Shown: positions 17,234-26,269, counted from the first letter of the stretch. The stretch: 51,417 nt of DNA from Bradyrhizobium cytisi (GCF_008123515.1 NZ_VSSR01000066.1:1-51417); one strand, 5' to 3'. Notes: generated by a model from the sequence alone, not told the origin. Program-made: numbers and translations.

Positions 17234-18436
17234 ATGTCCGAACAACCCTTGCCGACGCTGCCGATGTGGCGCGTCGATCACATCGAGCCCTCGCCCGAGA
17301 TGTTGGCGCTACGCGCCAACGGTCCGATCCACCGCGTGCGCTTCCCATCCGGGCACGAAGGCTGGTGGGTGACAGGCTACGACGAGGCCAAGGCGGTGCT
17401 GTCCGACGCGGCGTTCCGGCCCGCGGGAATGCCGCCAGCGGCATTCACCCCGGATTCGGTGATTCTCGGTTCGCCGGGGTGGCTGGTCTCGCACGAGGGG
17501 GGCGAGCATGCCCGGTTACGCACGATCGTGGCGCCGGCCTTCAGCGACCGCAGGGTGAAGCTGCTCGCGCAGCAGGTCGAGGCGATCGCCGCGCAGTTGT
17601 TCGAGACGCTGGCGGCTCAGCCCCAGGCCGCCGACCTGCGGCGCCACCTCTCCTTTCCGCTTCCGGCCATGGTCATCAGCGCGCTGATGGGCGTGCTCTA
17701 CGAGGATCACGCCTTTTTCGCCGGGCTGTCCGACGAGGTGATGACGCACCAGCATGAAAGCGGCCCGCGCAGCGCGTCGCGCCTGGCCTGGGAAGAACTG
17801 CGCGCCTACATTCGCGGCGAGATGCGGGACAAGCGCCAGGATCCGGGCGACAACCTGCTGACGGATCTGCTCGCGGCGGTCGACCAGGGCAAGGCAACCG
17901 AGGAACAGGCGATCGGCCTGGCGGCGGGCATGCTGGTGGCGGGGCACGAGAGCACCGTCGCGCAGATCGAATTCGGCCTGCTGGCCATGTTCCGCCATCC
18001 GCAACAGCGCGAACGCCTGGTCGGCGATCCATCCTTGGTGGACAAGGCGGTGGAGGAAATTCTGCGGATGTACCCGCCGGGCGCGGGCTGGGACGGCATC
18101 ATGCGCTATCCGAGGACCGACGTGACCATCGCGGGCGTGCATATTCCCGCGGAGAGCAAGGTGCTGGTCGGCCTGCCGGCGACGTCGTTCGATCCGCGCC
18201 ATTTCAAAGACGCGGAAATCTTCGACATCGGACGCGATGAAAAGCCGCACCTGGCGTTCTCCTACGGGCCGCACTACTGCATCGGCTTGGCGCTGGCCAG
18301 GCTGGAACTCAAGGTGGTGTTCGGTTCGATCTTCCAGCGCTTTCCCGCGCTGCGCCTGGCCGTGGCGCCCGAAGAACTGAAGTTGCGCAAGGAGATCATC
18401 ACTGGCGGGTTCGAGGAGTTCCCGGTGCTCTGGTGA
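17234..18436 (+). CDS. cyp112: Cytochrome P450 CYP112 (gibberellin 20-oxidase)
   Basis: A 400-residue soluble P450. Visible motifs are the I-helix AGHEST at about residues 236-241 (acid-alcohol pair E-S instead of the usual D-T), the K-helix EEILR, and the heme loop FSYGPHYCIG with ligand Cys349. By the published work on rhizobial GA operons, CYP112 carries out the successive C20 oxidations that turn GA12 into GA9, the usual end product when CYP115 is absent. It is the first complete gene of the operon. The start follows AGAGAGTGAAG. A 91-base gap separates it from CYP114. Intact. Confidence 0.92.
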   Translation: MSEQPLPTLPMWRVDHIEPSPEMLALRANGPIHRVRFPSGHEGWWVTGYDEAKAVLSDAAFRPAGMPPAAFTPDSVILGSPGWLVSHEGGEHARLRTIVAPAFSDRRVKLLAQQVEAIAAQLFETLAAQPQAADLRRHLSFPLPAMVISALMGVLYEDHAFFAGLSDEVMTHQHESGPRSASRLAWEELRAYIRGEMRDKRQDPGDNLLTDLLAAVDQGKATEEQAIGLAAGMLVAGHESTVAQIEFGLLAMFRHPQQRERLVGDPSLVDKAVEEILRMYPPGAGWDGIMRYPRTDVTIAGVHIPAESKVLVGLPATSFDPRHFKDAEIFDIGRDEKPHLAFSYGPHYCIGLALARLELKVVFGSIFQRFPALRLAVAPEELKLRKEIITGGFEEFPVLW

Positions 18437-18527
18437 TGCGCGGACGCCGCCGGGAATCGCGATCTTCTCCGCATTTGCTGGCGCCTGGCGCGCGCCGGTC
18501 AGATCAGCCAGCCAATAGGTAGCCAAG

Positions 18528-19805
18528 ATGGACGTGCAAGAAACCACGGCAGGCCGGGACGCCTTCGCCGAACTGGCGTCGCCAGCGTGTGTCCACGACC
18601 CGTATCCGTTCATGCGGTGGTTGCGCGAGCACGATCCGGTGCATCGCGCGGCCTCGGGCCTCTTTCTGTTGAGCCGCCACGTCGACATCTACTGGGCGCT
18701 CAAGGCCACGGGCGATGCGTTTCGGGGACCTGCGCCGGGCGAACTGGCGCGCTATTTCCCGCGTGCGGCGACCAGCCTGTCGCTCAATCTGATGGCGTCC
18801 ACGATAGCGATGAAGGACCCACCGACGCATACGCGTCTGCGCCGGCTGATCTCTCGCGATTTCACCATCCGCCAGATCGACAACCTGCGGCCGAGCATCG
18901 CGCGCATCGTCGCAGCGCGCCTGGACGGCATGGCGCCCGCGCTGGAGCGCGGGGAGGCGGTGGACCTCCATCGGGAATTCGCGCTGGCCTTGCCCATGCT
19001 GGTCTTCGCCGAACTGTTCGGCCTGCCCCAGGACGACATGTTCGGGCTCGCCGCCGGCATCGGCGCCATTGTGGAAGGCCTGAGCCCGCACGCCAGCGAT
19101 CCCCAGCTCGCCGCGGCGGACGCGGGCAGCGCCAGGGTGCAGGCCTACTTCGGCGACCTCATACAGCGCAAGCGCACCGATCCCCGCCACGACATCGTCT
19201 CGATGCTGGTCGGCGCACACGACGACGATGCCGACACGCTGTCGGATGCGGAGTTGATCGGCATGCTGTGGGGCATGCTGCTGGGCGGCTTCACCACCAC
19301 TGCTGCGACCATCGACCATGCGGTCCTGGCGATGCTGGCGTATCCCGAACAGCGGCACTGGCTGCAGGGAGACGCTGCGGGGGTGAAGGCATTCGTCGAA
19401 GAAGTCCTGCGCTGCGACGCGCCCGTCCTGTTCAGCGCCACTCCGCGTATCACCCAGCGCGACATCGAACTGGGCGGCGTGGTGATCCCGAAGAACGCGG
19501 ACGTGCGCGTGTTGATCGCGGCCGGCAATCGCGACCCGGACGCCTTCGCCGATCCCGACCGCTTCGATCCCGCGCGGTTCTACGGCACCAATCCTGGCAT
19601 GTCGACCGACGGGAAGATCATGCTGAGCTTCGGCCACGGCATCCACTTCTGCCCCGGTGCGCAACTGGCCCGGATCCAGTTGGCCGAGAGCCTGCCGCGG
19701 ATCCAGGGGCGCTTCCCCACGCTGGCATTGGCCGAGCAGCCGAGCCGGGAGCCCTCCGCGTTCCTTAGGACGTTCCGCACGCTGCCGGTGCGGCTGCATG
19801 CGTAA
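18528..19805 (+). CDS. cyp114: Cytochrome P450 CYP114 (ent-kaurenoic acid oxidase)
   Basis: A 425-residue soluble P450. The I-helix reads GGFTTT (residues 253-258), where most P450s have AGxDT, so the acidic member is replaced by Thr. The heme loop is FGHGIHFCPGAQLAR with Cys375. An EEVLR K-helix is present. Known role of the family: 7-beta-hydroxylation and ring contraction of ent-kaurenoic acid to GA12-aldehyde, dependent on the ferredoxin encoded immediately downstream (13-base gap). Intact and of the expected length. Very GC-rich, like the rest of the operon. Confidence 0.92.
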   Translation: MDVQETTAGRDAFAELASPACVHDPYPFMRWLREHDPVHRAASGLFLLSRHVDIYWALKATGDAFRGPAPGELARYFPRAATSLSLNLMASTIAMKDPPTHTRLRRLISRDFTIRQIDNLRPSIARIVAARLDGMAPALERGEAVDLHREFALALPMLVFAELFGLPQDDMFGLAAGIGAIVEGLSPHASDPQLAAADAGSARVQAYFGDLIQRKRTDPRHDIVSMLVGAHDDDADTLSDAELIGMLWGMLLGGFTTTAATIDHAVLAMLAYPEQRHWLQGDAAGVKAFVEEVLRCDAPVLFSATPRITQRDIELGGVVIPKNADVRVLIAAGNRDPDAFADPDRFDPARFYGTNPGMSTDGKIMLSFGHGIHFCPGAQLARIQLAESLPRIQGRFPTLALAEQPSREPSAFLRTFRTLPVRLHA

Positions 19806-19818
19806 GGGGGGGCCTGAG

Positions 19819-20520
19819 ATGCGCGTCGTGGTCGACCAGGATCTGTGCGGAACCACCGGGCAGTGCGTGCTGACGCTGCCGGGCACCTTTCGCCAGCGCG
19901 AACCGGACGGCGTGGCCGAAGTGTGCGTGGCGACGGTCCCGCAGGCGCTGCACGCCGCCGTGCGACTCGCGGCCAGCCAGTGCCCTGTCGCCGCCATTCG
20001 GGTCATCGAAAGCGACGCTGGCGATGACGAGCGCGCCAGCGCCGACGCTGCGCCTTCTGCGGCGGAGGACGAGCGGCATGCCGCGAAAGACCAACTCAAA
20101 CACGAGGACACGATGGGACGGTTTGAAGGCAAGGTGGCCGTGGTGACCGGCGCCGGCGCCGGCGTCGGCAAGGCATGCGCCCTCGCCATCGCGCGCGAGG
20201 GCGGCAGAGTGGTGGTGGCCGACATTGATCGCTCGGCGGCCATCGCCTGTACCGCGCAGATCGCGGCCGAAGCGGGCCACGCGCTGGCCCTGGCCATGGA
20301 CATCGCCGATGCGCAGGCGGTGGCAGCGCTGTTTGAGACGGCGGAGCGGCACTTCGGTGGGGTCGACCTGCTGGTGAACAACGCGAGCGCCATGCATCTG
20401 ACCCCGCGCGACCGCGCGACCACGCGATCCTCGACCTGGACCTGGCGGTCTGGGATCAGACCATGGCGACCAATCTGCGCGGCACGCTGCTCTGCTGTCG
20501 GCAGGCCATCCCACGGATGA
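19819..20520 (+). CDS. Gibberellin-operon ferredoxin, in frame with the SDR
   Basis: Starts MRVVVDQDLCGTTGQCVLTL behind AAGGGGGG. Cysteines at CGTTGQC (residues 10 and 16) and SQCPVAA (near residue 55) fit a small single-cluster 3Fe-4S/4Fe-4S ferredoxin of the P450-partner type. It should feed electrons to CYP114. The ferredoxin domain ends near residue 65. An Ala/Asp/Glu-rich linker of about 30 residues follows, and the SDR start codon at 20113 is in the same frame with no stop between. The product could thus be a ferredoxin-SDR fusion, but the frame is lost near 20420 and terminates at 20520, giving 233 residues as read. Confidence 0.85.
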   Translation: MRVVVDQDLCGTTGQCVLTLPGTFRQREPDGVAEVCVATVPQALHAAVRLAASQCPVAAIRVIESDAGDDERASADAAPSAAEDERHAAKDQLKHEDTMGRFEGKVAVVTGAGAGVGKACALAIAREGGRVVVADIDRSAAIACTAQIAAEAGHALALAMDIADAQAVAALFETAERHFGGVDLLVNNASAMHLTPRDRATTRSSTWTWRSGIRPWRPICAARCSAVGRPSHG

Positions 20521-20966
20521 TCGCCCGCGGCGGTGGCGCGATCGTCAACATGTCGTCGTGCCAGGGGCTCAGCGGTGATACCGCGCAGACGTCCTACGCC
20601 GCGTCGAAGGCGGCGATGAACATGCTGTCGGCCTCGCTCGCCACCCAGTACGGTCATGCGCAGATCCGCTGCAACGCGGTTGCGCCGGGTCTCATCATGA
20701 CCGAGCGTCTCCTGGCTAAGCTGGACGAGTGCATGCAACTTCATCTGCGCCGGCACCAGCTCCTGCCGCGCGTCGGCCGCCCCGAGGACGTGGCCGCGCT
20801 GGTGGCGTTTCTGCTCTCCGACGATGCTGCGTTCATCACCGGCCAGGTCGTGTGCATCGACGGCGGCATGATGGCGCATGTGCCGACGTACGCCGACGGT
20901 GGCAACAGCCGCGCCGCGCGGCCTGCCGGCGACACCGCCGAAGCGGCCGCGGCGCCGCGCTGCTGA
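20113..20966 (+). pseudogene. Gibberellin-operon short-chain dehydrogenase, one-base frameshift
   Basis: From MGRFEGKVAVVTGAGAGVGK the Rossmann fold runs well (VVVADID, GGVDLLVNNASAMHLTPRDR). At about 20410-20425 the continuing family sequence is in another frame (ILDLDLAVWDQTMATNLRGT), which requires one extra base. After the shift all catalytic residues are present: NMSSCQG (Ser), SYAASKAA (Tyr and Lys), and a normal C-terminus with CIDGGMMAHVPTY. The enzyme should oxidise GA12-aldehyde to GA12. As written, the 5' product lacks the active site and the 3' part has only an internal ATG at 20463. Either the gene is newly inactivated or this is a base-calling error. The stop overlaps the CYP117 start (TGATG). 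Confidence 0.85.
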
Positions 20967-22309
20967 TGATCATGCTGCTCAACCCGCTGAACCGTCGGCA
21001 CCGGCTGCGGTGCGACATCCCGGTCGTGCCCGGCGCTTTCCCCTTGGTCGGGCATCTTCCCGCCATCGTCCGCGACCTGCCGCGCCTGCTGCGGCGCGCG
21101 GAACGGACGCTGGGCAGCCACTTCTGGCTGGATTTCGGCCCTGCCGGACACCTGATGACCTGCGTGGATCCGGACGCGTTCGCACTGCTCCGGCACAAGG
21201 ACGTGTCCTCGGCGCTGATCGAAGACATCGCGCCCGAATTGTTTGGCGGAACGTTGGTCACCCAGGACGGCGGCGCGCACCGGCAGGCGCGCGATGCGAT
21301 CAAGGCGGCGTTCCTGCCCAAGGGGCTGACCCAGGCCGGCATCGGCGACCTGTTCGCGCCCGTCATCCGGGCGCGGGTGCAGGCGTGGCGCGACCGCGGC
21401 GAGGTAACCATCCTGCGCGAAACCGGCGACCTGATGCTCAAGCTCATCTTCAGCCTCATGGGAATCCCCGCGCAGGACCTGCCGGGATGGCATCGCAGGT
21501 ACCGGCAACTGCTGCAGTTGATCGTCGCGCCCCCGGTCGACCTGCCCGGACTGCCCTTGCGGCGCGGCCGCGCCGCCCGCGACTGGATCGACGCGCAGTT
21601 GCGCCAGTTCGTCCGCGACGCGCGCGCGCATGCCGCGCGCACCGGGTTGATCAACAATATGGTGAGCGCCTTCGATCGCAGCGACGATGCGCTCTCCGAC
21701 GACGTCCTGGTCGCCAATATCCGCTTGCTGCTACTTGGCGGTCACGACACCACCGCCTCGACGATGGCCTGGATGGTGATCGAGCTGGCGCGGCAGCCTG
21801 TGCTGTGGGACGCCTTGGTCGAGGAGGCGCAACGCGTGGGCGCGGTGCCGACCCGGCACGCGGACCTGGCGCAGTGTCCGGTCGCCGAGGCGCTGTTCCG
21901 CGAGACGCTGCGCGTGCATCCGGCGACCACGGTCCTGCCGCGTCGCGCGCTGCAGGAATTGCAACTCGGCCAACGGCGCATTCCCGCGGGCACCCATCTG
22001 TGCATCCCGCTGCTGCATTTCTCGACCTCAGCGCTGCTGCACGAGGCGCCTGATCAGTTCCGGCTGGCGCGGTGGCTGCAACGCACGGAGCCAATCCGGC
22101 CGGTGGACATGCTGCAGTTCGGTACCGGCCCACACGTCTGCATCGGCTACCACCTGGTATGGCTGGAACTGGTGCAATTCTGCATCGCCTTGGCGCTGAC
22201 CATGCACAAGGCCGGGGTGCGGCCGCGGTTGCTGAGCGGTGTCGAAAAAGGCCGGCGCTATTACCCGACCGCACATCCGTCCATGACAATCCGCATCGGA
22301 TTCTCATGA
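20966..22309 (+). CDS. cyp117: Cytochrome P450 CYP117 (ent-kaurene oxidase)
   Basis: 447 residues from the ATG that shares its A with the SDR stop. A second ATG lies two codons in. The N-terminus has the proline-rich VVPGAFPLVGHLPAI entry typical of class II-like P450s but no membrane anchor. The I-helix is GGHDTT (residues 258-263), the K-helix is FRETLR, and the heme loop is FGTGPHVCIGYHL with Cys392. The family converts ent-kaurene to ent-kaurenoic acid, the first oxidative step of the pathway. The stop overlaps a possible start of the next gene (ATGA at 22306). Intact. Confidence 0.92.
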   Translation: MIMLLNPLNRRHRLRCDIPVVPGAFPLVGHLPAIVRDLPRLLRRAERTLGSHFWLDFGPAGHLMTCVDPDAFALLRHKDVSSALIEDIAPELFGGTLVTQDGGAHRQARDAIKAAFLPKGLTQAGIGDLFAPVIRARVQAWRDRGEVTILRETGDLMLKLIFSLMGIPAQDLPGWHRRYRQLLQLIVAPPVDLPGLPLRRGRAARDWIDAQLRQFVRDARAHAARTGLINNMVSAFDRSDDALSDDVLVANIRLLLLGGHDTTASTMAWMVIELARQPVLWDALVEEAQRVGAVPTRHADLAQCPVAEALFRETLRVHPATTVLPRRALQELQLGQRRIPAGTHLCIPLLHFSTSALLHEAPDQFRLARWLQRTEPIRPVDMLQFGTGPHVCIGYHLVWLELVQFCIALALTMHKAGVRPRLLSGVEKGRRYYPTAHPSMTIRIGFS

Positions 22310-22449
22310 GCTGGCATCGCATGCCCCGTGTGGCGAGGCAGCGGCGCCGGCGACTTGCGGCATTGCTGCACTCGGCGCGCGCGCTCGATGCGACGCCGGC
22401 AACACCTGCTCGCCGGTCGCCGCGGCCGTCTCCTGTCAGGTACAAGGAC

Positions 22450-23457
22450 ATGAACAGGATGCAGACCCGTTCCACGCTACACGACGACCGAACTGGCGTT
22501 CCCGCGCTCGGCGGATTGGGCGCGCAGGCGCGCGGCGCATCCGGCAGGCTGCTGCCGGAGATCTGGATGCAGGACGGCGCAAAGCGGGTCGAACAGGCAC
22601 TGGCGCGTCTTCTCTGCGCCGAAGACGACGGTGAGACCGAGCTGATGGCGGCGATGCGCTACGCCACCTTGCATGGCGGGAAGCGCACCCGCGCCTTGCT
22701 CTGTCTGGCTGCCGGCGCACTGGCCGACACGCCGGCGCACATGCTCGACGACGTCGGCGCCGCCATCGAGATGATGCACGCCTGTACCCTGGTCCACGAC
22801 GACCTGCCCGCGATGGACGACGACGTGCTTCGCCGCGGCCTTCCGACCGTGCACGTCAAGTTCGGCGAAGCGACTGCGATCCTGGTCGGCGATGCGCTGC
22901 AGGCGCACGCCTTCCTGACCCTGGCGAGCCTGGATGCGCAGGGCGACAGCCGTATCGCGCTCGTGCGCGAACTGGCGCAGGCGGTGTCTGCCGAGGGTGC
23001 CGCAGGCGGGCAGGCCATGGATCTGTCGCTGGTTGGAAAGCACGTCGAGCTGGACAGGATCGTGGCGATGCACCGGATGAAGAGCGGAGCGCTAGTGCGC
23101 GCGTCCGTTCGCATGGGCGCGCTGTGCACCATCGCGGAGGATACCACGCACGCTGCGCTGTACTGTGCGCTCGATCGCTACAGCGCCTGTTTCGGCCTGG
23201 CGTTGCAGGTGGTCGACGACATTCTCGACGCGACAGCGGATACCGCGACGCTGGGCAAGACCCCCGGCAAGGACGCGGCGGCGCAGAAGCCGACCTGCGC
23301 GTCGATCATGGGGCTGCAGGCAGCGCGCCAGTTCGCGCTGGATCTGTTGCGCGACGCCGGGGAGGCCATCGCCCCGCTGGGGCCGCGTGCGGAACGGTTG
23401 GCGCAGATGCTGCAGCGGGCCAACGCGTATCTGTTCAAGCACGCACCATGCGCATGA
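22450..23457 (+). CDS. Geranylgeranyl diphosphate synthase of the GA operon
   Basis: 335 residues from the ATG at 22450. The frame is open back to an ATG at 22306 that overlaps the CYP117 stop, but those 48 extra residues are arginine- and alanine-rich and unlike the family. Both prenyltransferase aspartate motifs are present: DDLPAMD at residues 117-123 and DDILD at 256-260, with the usual GGKRTR and KTGAL-like (MKSGALVRA) elements. It makes the C20 precursor GGPP for CPS. Some rhizobia have a decayed copy of this gene. Here it appears intact. Confidence 0.9.
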   Translation: MNRMQTRSTLHDDRTGVPALGGLGAQARGASGRLLPEIWMQDGAKRVEQALARLLCAEDDGETELMAAMRYATLHGGKRTRALLCLAAGALADTPAHMLDDVGAAIEMMHACTLVHDDLPAMDDDVLRRGLPTVHVKFGEATAILVGDALQAHAFLTLASLDAQGDSRIALVRELAQAVSAEGAAGGQAMDLSLVGKHVELDRIVAMHRMKSGALVRASVRMGALCTIAEDTTHAALYCALDRYSACFGLALQVVDDILDATADTATLGKTPGKDAAAQKPTCASIMGLQAARQFALDLLRDAGEAIAPLGPRAERLAQMLQRANAYLFKHAPCA

Positions 23458-23732
23458 GCGCGCCCGTCCCCATGGAGTCGCCCCTCTGCCGCGCTGCGAT
23501 CGGCCGGCGGCAGCGGTGCATGCTGCACTGTGTCCGAGTCCGCGGCGCACGCGGCGCGCTGCGCGCAAGCCTATGCGGCGGACCGGCGCCAGCATCGGGG
23601 CGCGTCGCCGCGCCGGAGCAGGGCGGCGGTCCGGCGCTGCCCATGCGCCGGGCCGCGATGGGCCTGCGGCGACGTGCGCGGCGTCTGCCCGATCCTGGTT
23701 CTCGTCAGCCGTCTGCAGAAGGAACATCCCGC
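23458..23732. other. 275-base spacer inside the GA operon
   Basis: Elsewhere in this operon gaps are 91 bases or less, or the genes overlap. This stretch is extremely GC-rich, its open frames are Arg/Ala-rich and show no family motif, and it ends with AGAAGGAAC, the binding site for CPS. It could be the relic of a lost gene or an extended 3' end of GGPS. Confidence 0.45.
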
Positions 23733-25283
23733 GTGAACGCGCTGTCCGAACAGATACTTTCCGAATTGCGCCACCTGCTGAGCGAGATGAGCGACGGCGG
23801 CAGCGTCGGCCCGTCCGTCTACGACACGGCGCGAGCTCTGCAGTTCCACGGCAACGTCACCGGTCGGCAGGACGCATACGCGTGGCTCATCGCGCAGCAG
23901 CAGGCCGATGGCGGATGGGGAAGCGCGGACTTCCCGCTGTTCCGCCATGCGCCCACGTGGGCGGCGTTGCTAGCATTGCAGCGTGCCGATCCTCTTCCCG
24001 GCGCTGCCGACGCAGTCCAGGCTGCAACCCGGTTCCTCGAGCGCCAGCCCGATCCCTACGCCCATGCGGTGCCGGAAGACGCGCCGATCGGCGCGGAGCT
24101 GATCCTGCCGCAGTTTTGCGGCGAGGCCGCATCCTTGCTGGGCGGCGTGGCGTTTCCGCGCCACCCGGCGCTGTTGCCGTTGCGGCAAGCGTGTCTGGTC
24201 AAGCTGGGGGCGGTGGCGACGTTGCCGAGCGGCCATCCGTTGCTGCACTCCTGGGAAGCCTGGGGGACGTCGCCGACCACCGCATGCCCGGATGACGACG
24301 GCAGCATCGGCATCAGTCCGGCGGCCACCGCCGCGTGGCGTGCGCACGCCCTGACACAGGGGAGCACGCCGCAGGTCGGGCGCGCCGATGCGTATCTGCA
24401 GGCGGCATCGCGGGCGACGCGTAGCGGCATCGAAGGTGTCGTTCCCAACGTCTGGCCGATCAATGTGTTCGAGCCATGCTGGTCGCTGTACACCCTGCAT
24501 CTGGCCGGGCTGTTCGCGCATCCCGCGCTCGCCGAGGCGGTGCGCGTGATCGTCGCGCAGCTCGACGCCCGCCTGGGCGTGCGCGGTCTGGGCCCGGCCT
24601 TGCACTTCGCGGCCGATGCGGACGACACCGCCGTTGCGTTGTGCGTCCTGCGCCTTGCAGGCCGCGACCCGGCGGTCGATGCGTTGCGCCATTTCGAAAT
24701 CGGGGAGCTGTTCGTCACCTTCCCCGGCGAGCGCAATGCCTCGGTGTCGACCAACATCCATGCCCTGCATGCGTTGCGACTGTTGGGAAAGCCCGCCGCC
24801 GGCACCAGCGCCTACGTCGAGGCCAATCGCAACCCGCACGGTCTATGGGACAACGAAAAATGGCACGTTTCGTGGCTGTATCCCACCGCGCATGCGGTCG
24901 CTGCGCTGACGCAAGGCAAGCCCCAGTGGCGCGACGAGCGCGCGCTGGCGGCGCTGCTGCAGGCGCAGCGCGACGACGGCGGCTGGGGCGCCGGTCGCGC
25001 GTCCACATTCGAGGAAACCGCCTATGCGCTGTTCGCGTTGCACGTGATGGACGGGAGCGAAGAGCCGACAGGGTGCCGGCGCATCGCGCAGGCGGTGGCG
25101 CGTGCGCTGGAGTGGATGCTCGCCCGCCATGCGGCGCATGCATTGCCGCAGACGCCGCTGTGGATCGGCAAGGAACTGTATTGCCCCACCCGGGTCGTGC
25201 GCGTGGCCGAACTCGCCGGGTTGTGGCTGGCGCTTCGTTGGGGGCGGCGCGTCCTGGCCGAGGGAGCAGGAGCGGCGCCATGA
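23733..25283 (+). CDS. ent-Copalyl diphosphate synthase (class II diterpene cyclase)
   Basis: 516 residues from a GTG start with AGAAGGA ten bases upstream. The class II catalytic motif DxDD is present as DADD at residues 295-298 within ALHFAADADDTAVALC. QW-like repeats occur near both ends (QADGGWGSADF at about residue 53 and QRDDGGWGAGRAS near 412). The absence of a DDxxD motif fits a monofunctional enzyme. It protonates and cyclises GGPP to ent-CPP. The stop overlaps the ATG of ent-kaurene synthase (ATGA), indicating coupled translation of consecutive enzymes. Intact. Confidence 0.92.
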   Translation: MNALSEQILSELRHLLSEMSDGGSVGPSVYDTARALQFHGNVTGRQDAYAWLIAQQQADGGWGSADFPLFRHAPTWAALLALQRADPLPGAADAVQAATRFLERQPDPYAHAVPEDAPIGAELILPQFCGEAASLLGGVAFPRHPALLPLRQACLVKLGAVATLPSGHPLLHSWEAWGTSPTTACPDDDGSIGISPAATAAWRAHALTQGSTPQVGRADAYLQAASRATRSGIEGVVPNVWPINVFEPCWSLYTLHLAGLFAHPALAEAVRVIVAQLDARLGVRGLGPALHFAADADDTAVALCVLRLAGRDPAVDALRHFEIGELFVTFPGERNASVSTNIHALHALRLLGKPAAGTSAYVEANRNPHGLWDNEKWHVSWLYPTAHAVAALTQGKPQWRDERALAALLQAQRDDGGWGAGRASTFEETAYALFALHVMDGSEEPTGCRRIAQAVARALEWMLARHAAHALPQTPLWIGKELYCPTRVVRVAELAGLWLALRWGRRVLAEGAGAAP

Positions 25284-26182
25284 TCCAGACCGAACGCGCG
25301 CTGCAGCAGGTGCTGAAGTGGGGGCGTTCCCTGACCGGGTTCGCCGACGAGCATGCCGTGGAAGCGGTCAGGGGCGGCCAGTACATCCTGCAGCGCATCC
25401 ACCCGAGCCTGCGCGACACCAGCGCCCGCACCGGCCGCGATCCGCAGGACGAAACGCTGATCGTGGCGTTCTATCGCGAACTGGCGCTGCTGTTCTGGCT
25501 CGACGATTGCAACGACCTTGGCCTGATCGCGCCGGAGCAGCTCGCCGCGGTGGAGCAGGCGCTGGGGCAGGGCGTGCCGTGCGCGCTCCCCGGATTCGAG
25601 GGCTGCGCTGTGCTGCGCGCTTCGCTGGCCGCGCTCGCCTACGATCGTCGCGACTATGCTCAGCTTCTCGACGATACCCGGTGCTACTGCGCGGCGCTGC
25701 GCGCCGGACACGCGCAGGCGGCAGGGGCGGAACGCTGGTCCTACGCCGAGTACCTGCACAACGGCATCGATTCGATCGCCTACGCGAACGTGTTCTGTTG
25801 CCTGTCGTTGCTGTGGGGGCTGGACATGGCGAACTTGCGCGCGCGTCCGGCGTTTCGCCAGGTCCTGCGGCTCATCTCCGCGATAGGGCGCCTGCAGAAC
25901 GATCTGCATGGACGCGACAAGGACAGGTCGGCCGGCGAGGCCGACAACGCGGCGATCCTGCTGCTGCAGCGCTATCCGGCAATGCCTGTGGTGGAGTTCC
26001 TCAACGACGAGCTGGCTGGCCATACGCGCATGCTGCACCGGGTGATGGCGGAAGAACGCTTTCCCGCGCCGTGGGGACCGTTGATCGAGGCCATGGCGGC
26101 CATCCGCGCGCAGTACTACCAGACCTCGACCAGGCGCTACCGCACCGACGCTGCGGGGGGAGACCAGCGTGCGCCGGCCTGA
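25280..26182 (+). CDS. ent-Kaurene synthase (class I diterpene synthase)
   Basis: 300 residues. The aspartate-rich metal site is DDCND (residues 75-79), and the second metal site reads NDLHGRDKDR (207-216), matching the NDxxSxxxE-like motif of bacterial ent-kaurene synthases with Gly in place of Ser. It converts ent-CPP to ent-kaurene. Size and order after CPS are standard for bacterial GA operons, where the two cyclisation steps are on separate proteins. It is the last complete pathway gene. Intact. Confidence 0.92.
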   Translation: MIQTERALQQVLKWGRSLTGFADEHAVEAVRGGQYILQRIHPSLRDTSARTGRDPQDETLIVAFYRELALLFWLDDCNDLGLIAPEQLAAVEQALGQGVPCALPGFEGCAVLRASLAALAYDRRDYAQLLDDTRCYCAALRAGHAQAAGAERWSYAEYLHNGIDSIAYANVFCCLSLLWGLDMANLRARPAFRQVLRLISAIGRLQNDLHGRDKDRSAGEADNAAILLLQRYPAMPVVEFLNDELAGHTRMLHRVMAEERFPAPWGPLIEAMAAIRAQYYQTSTRRYRTDAAGGDQRAPA

Positions 26183-26269
26183 ACGCGCGCGCGAGGCGGC
26201 GGCGTGCGCGCGCTGGCGTCGGTCCGATCCGACGCAACGCCGTCGCCCGATCCGACGGATGGAGCGAGC

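Noticed and set aside
20400..20440. Programmed -1 frameshifting in the SDR
   Set aside because: No slippery heptamer of the X-XXY-YYZ kind and no clear downstream structure. A mutation or sequencing error is simpler.
18504..20879. 791-residue minus-strand open frame opposite CYP114 and the SDR
   Set aside because: Antisense shadow of strongly coding, very GC-rich plus-strand genes. Composition is His/Arg/Gln-rich with no domain.
24476..26182. Long upstream extension of the ent-kaurene synthase frame
   Set aside because: The part before 25280 overlaps CPS in another frame and is Arg/Ala-rich. The ATGA overlap gives the true start.
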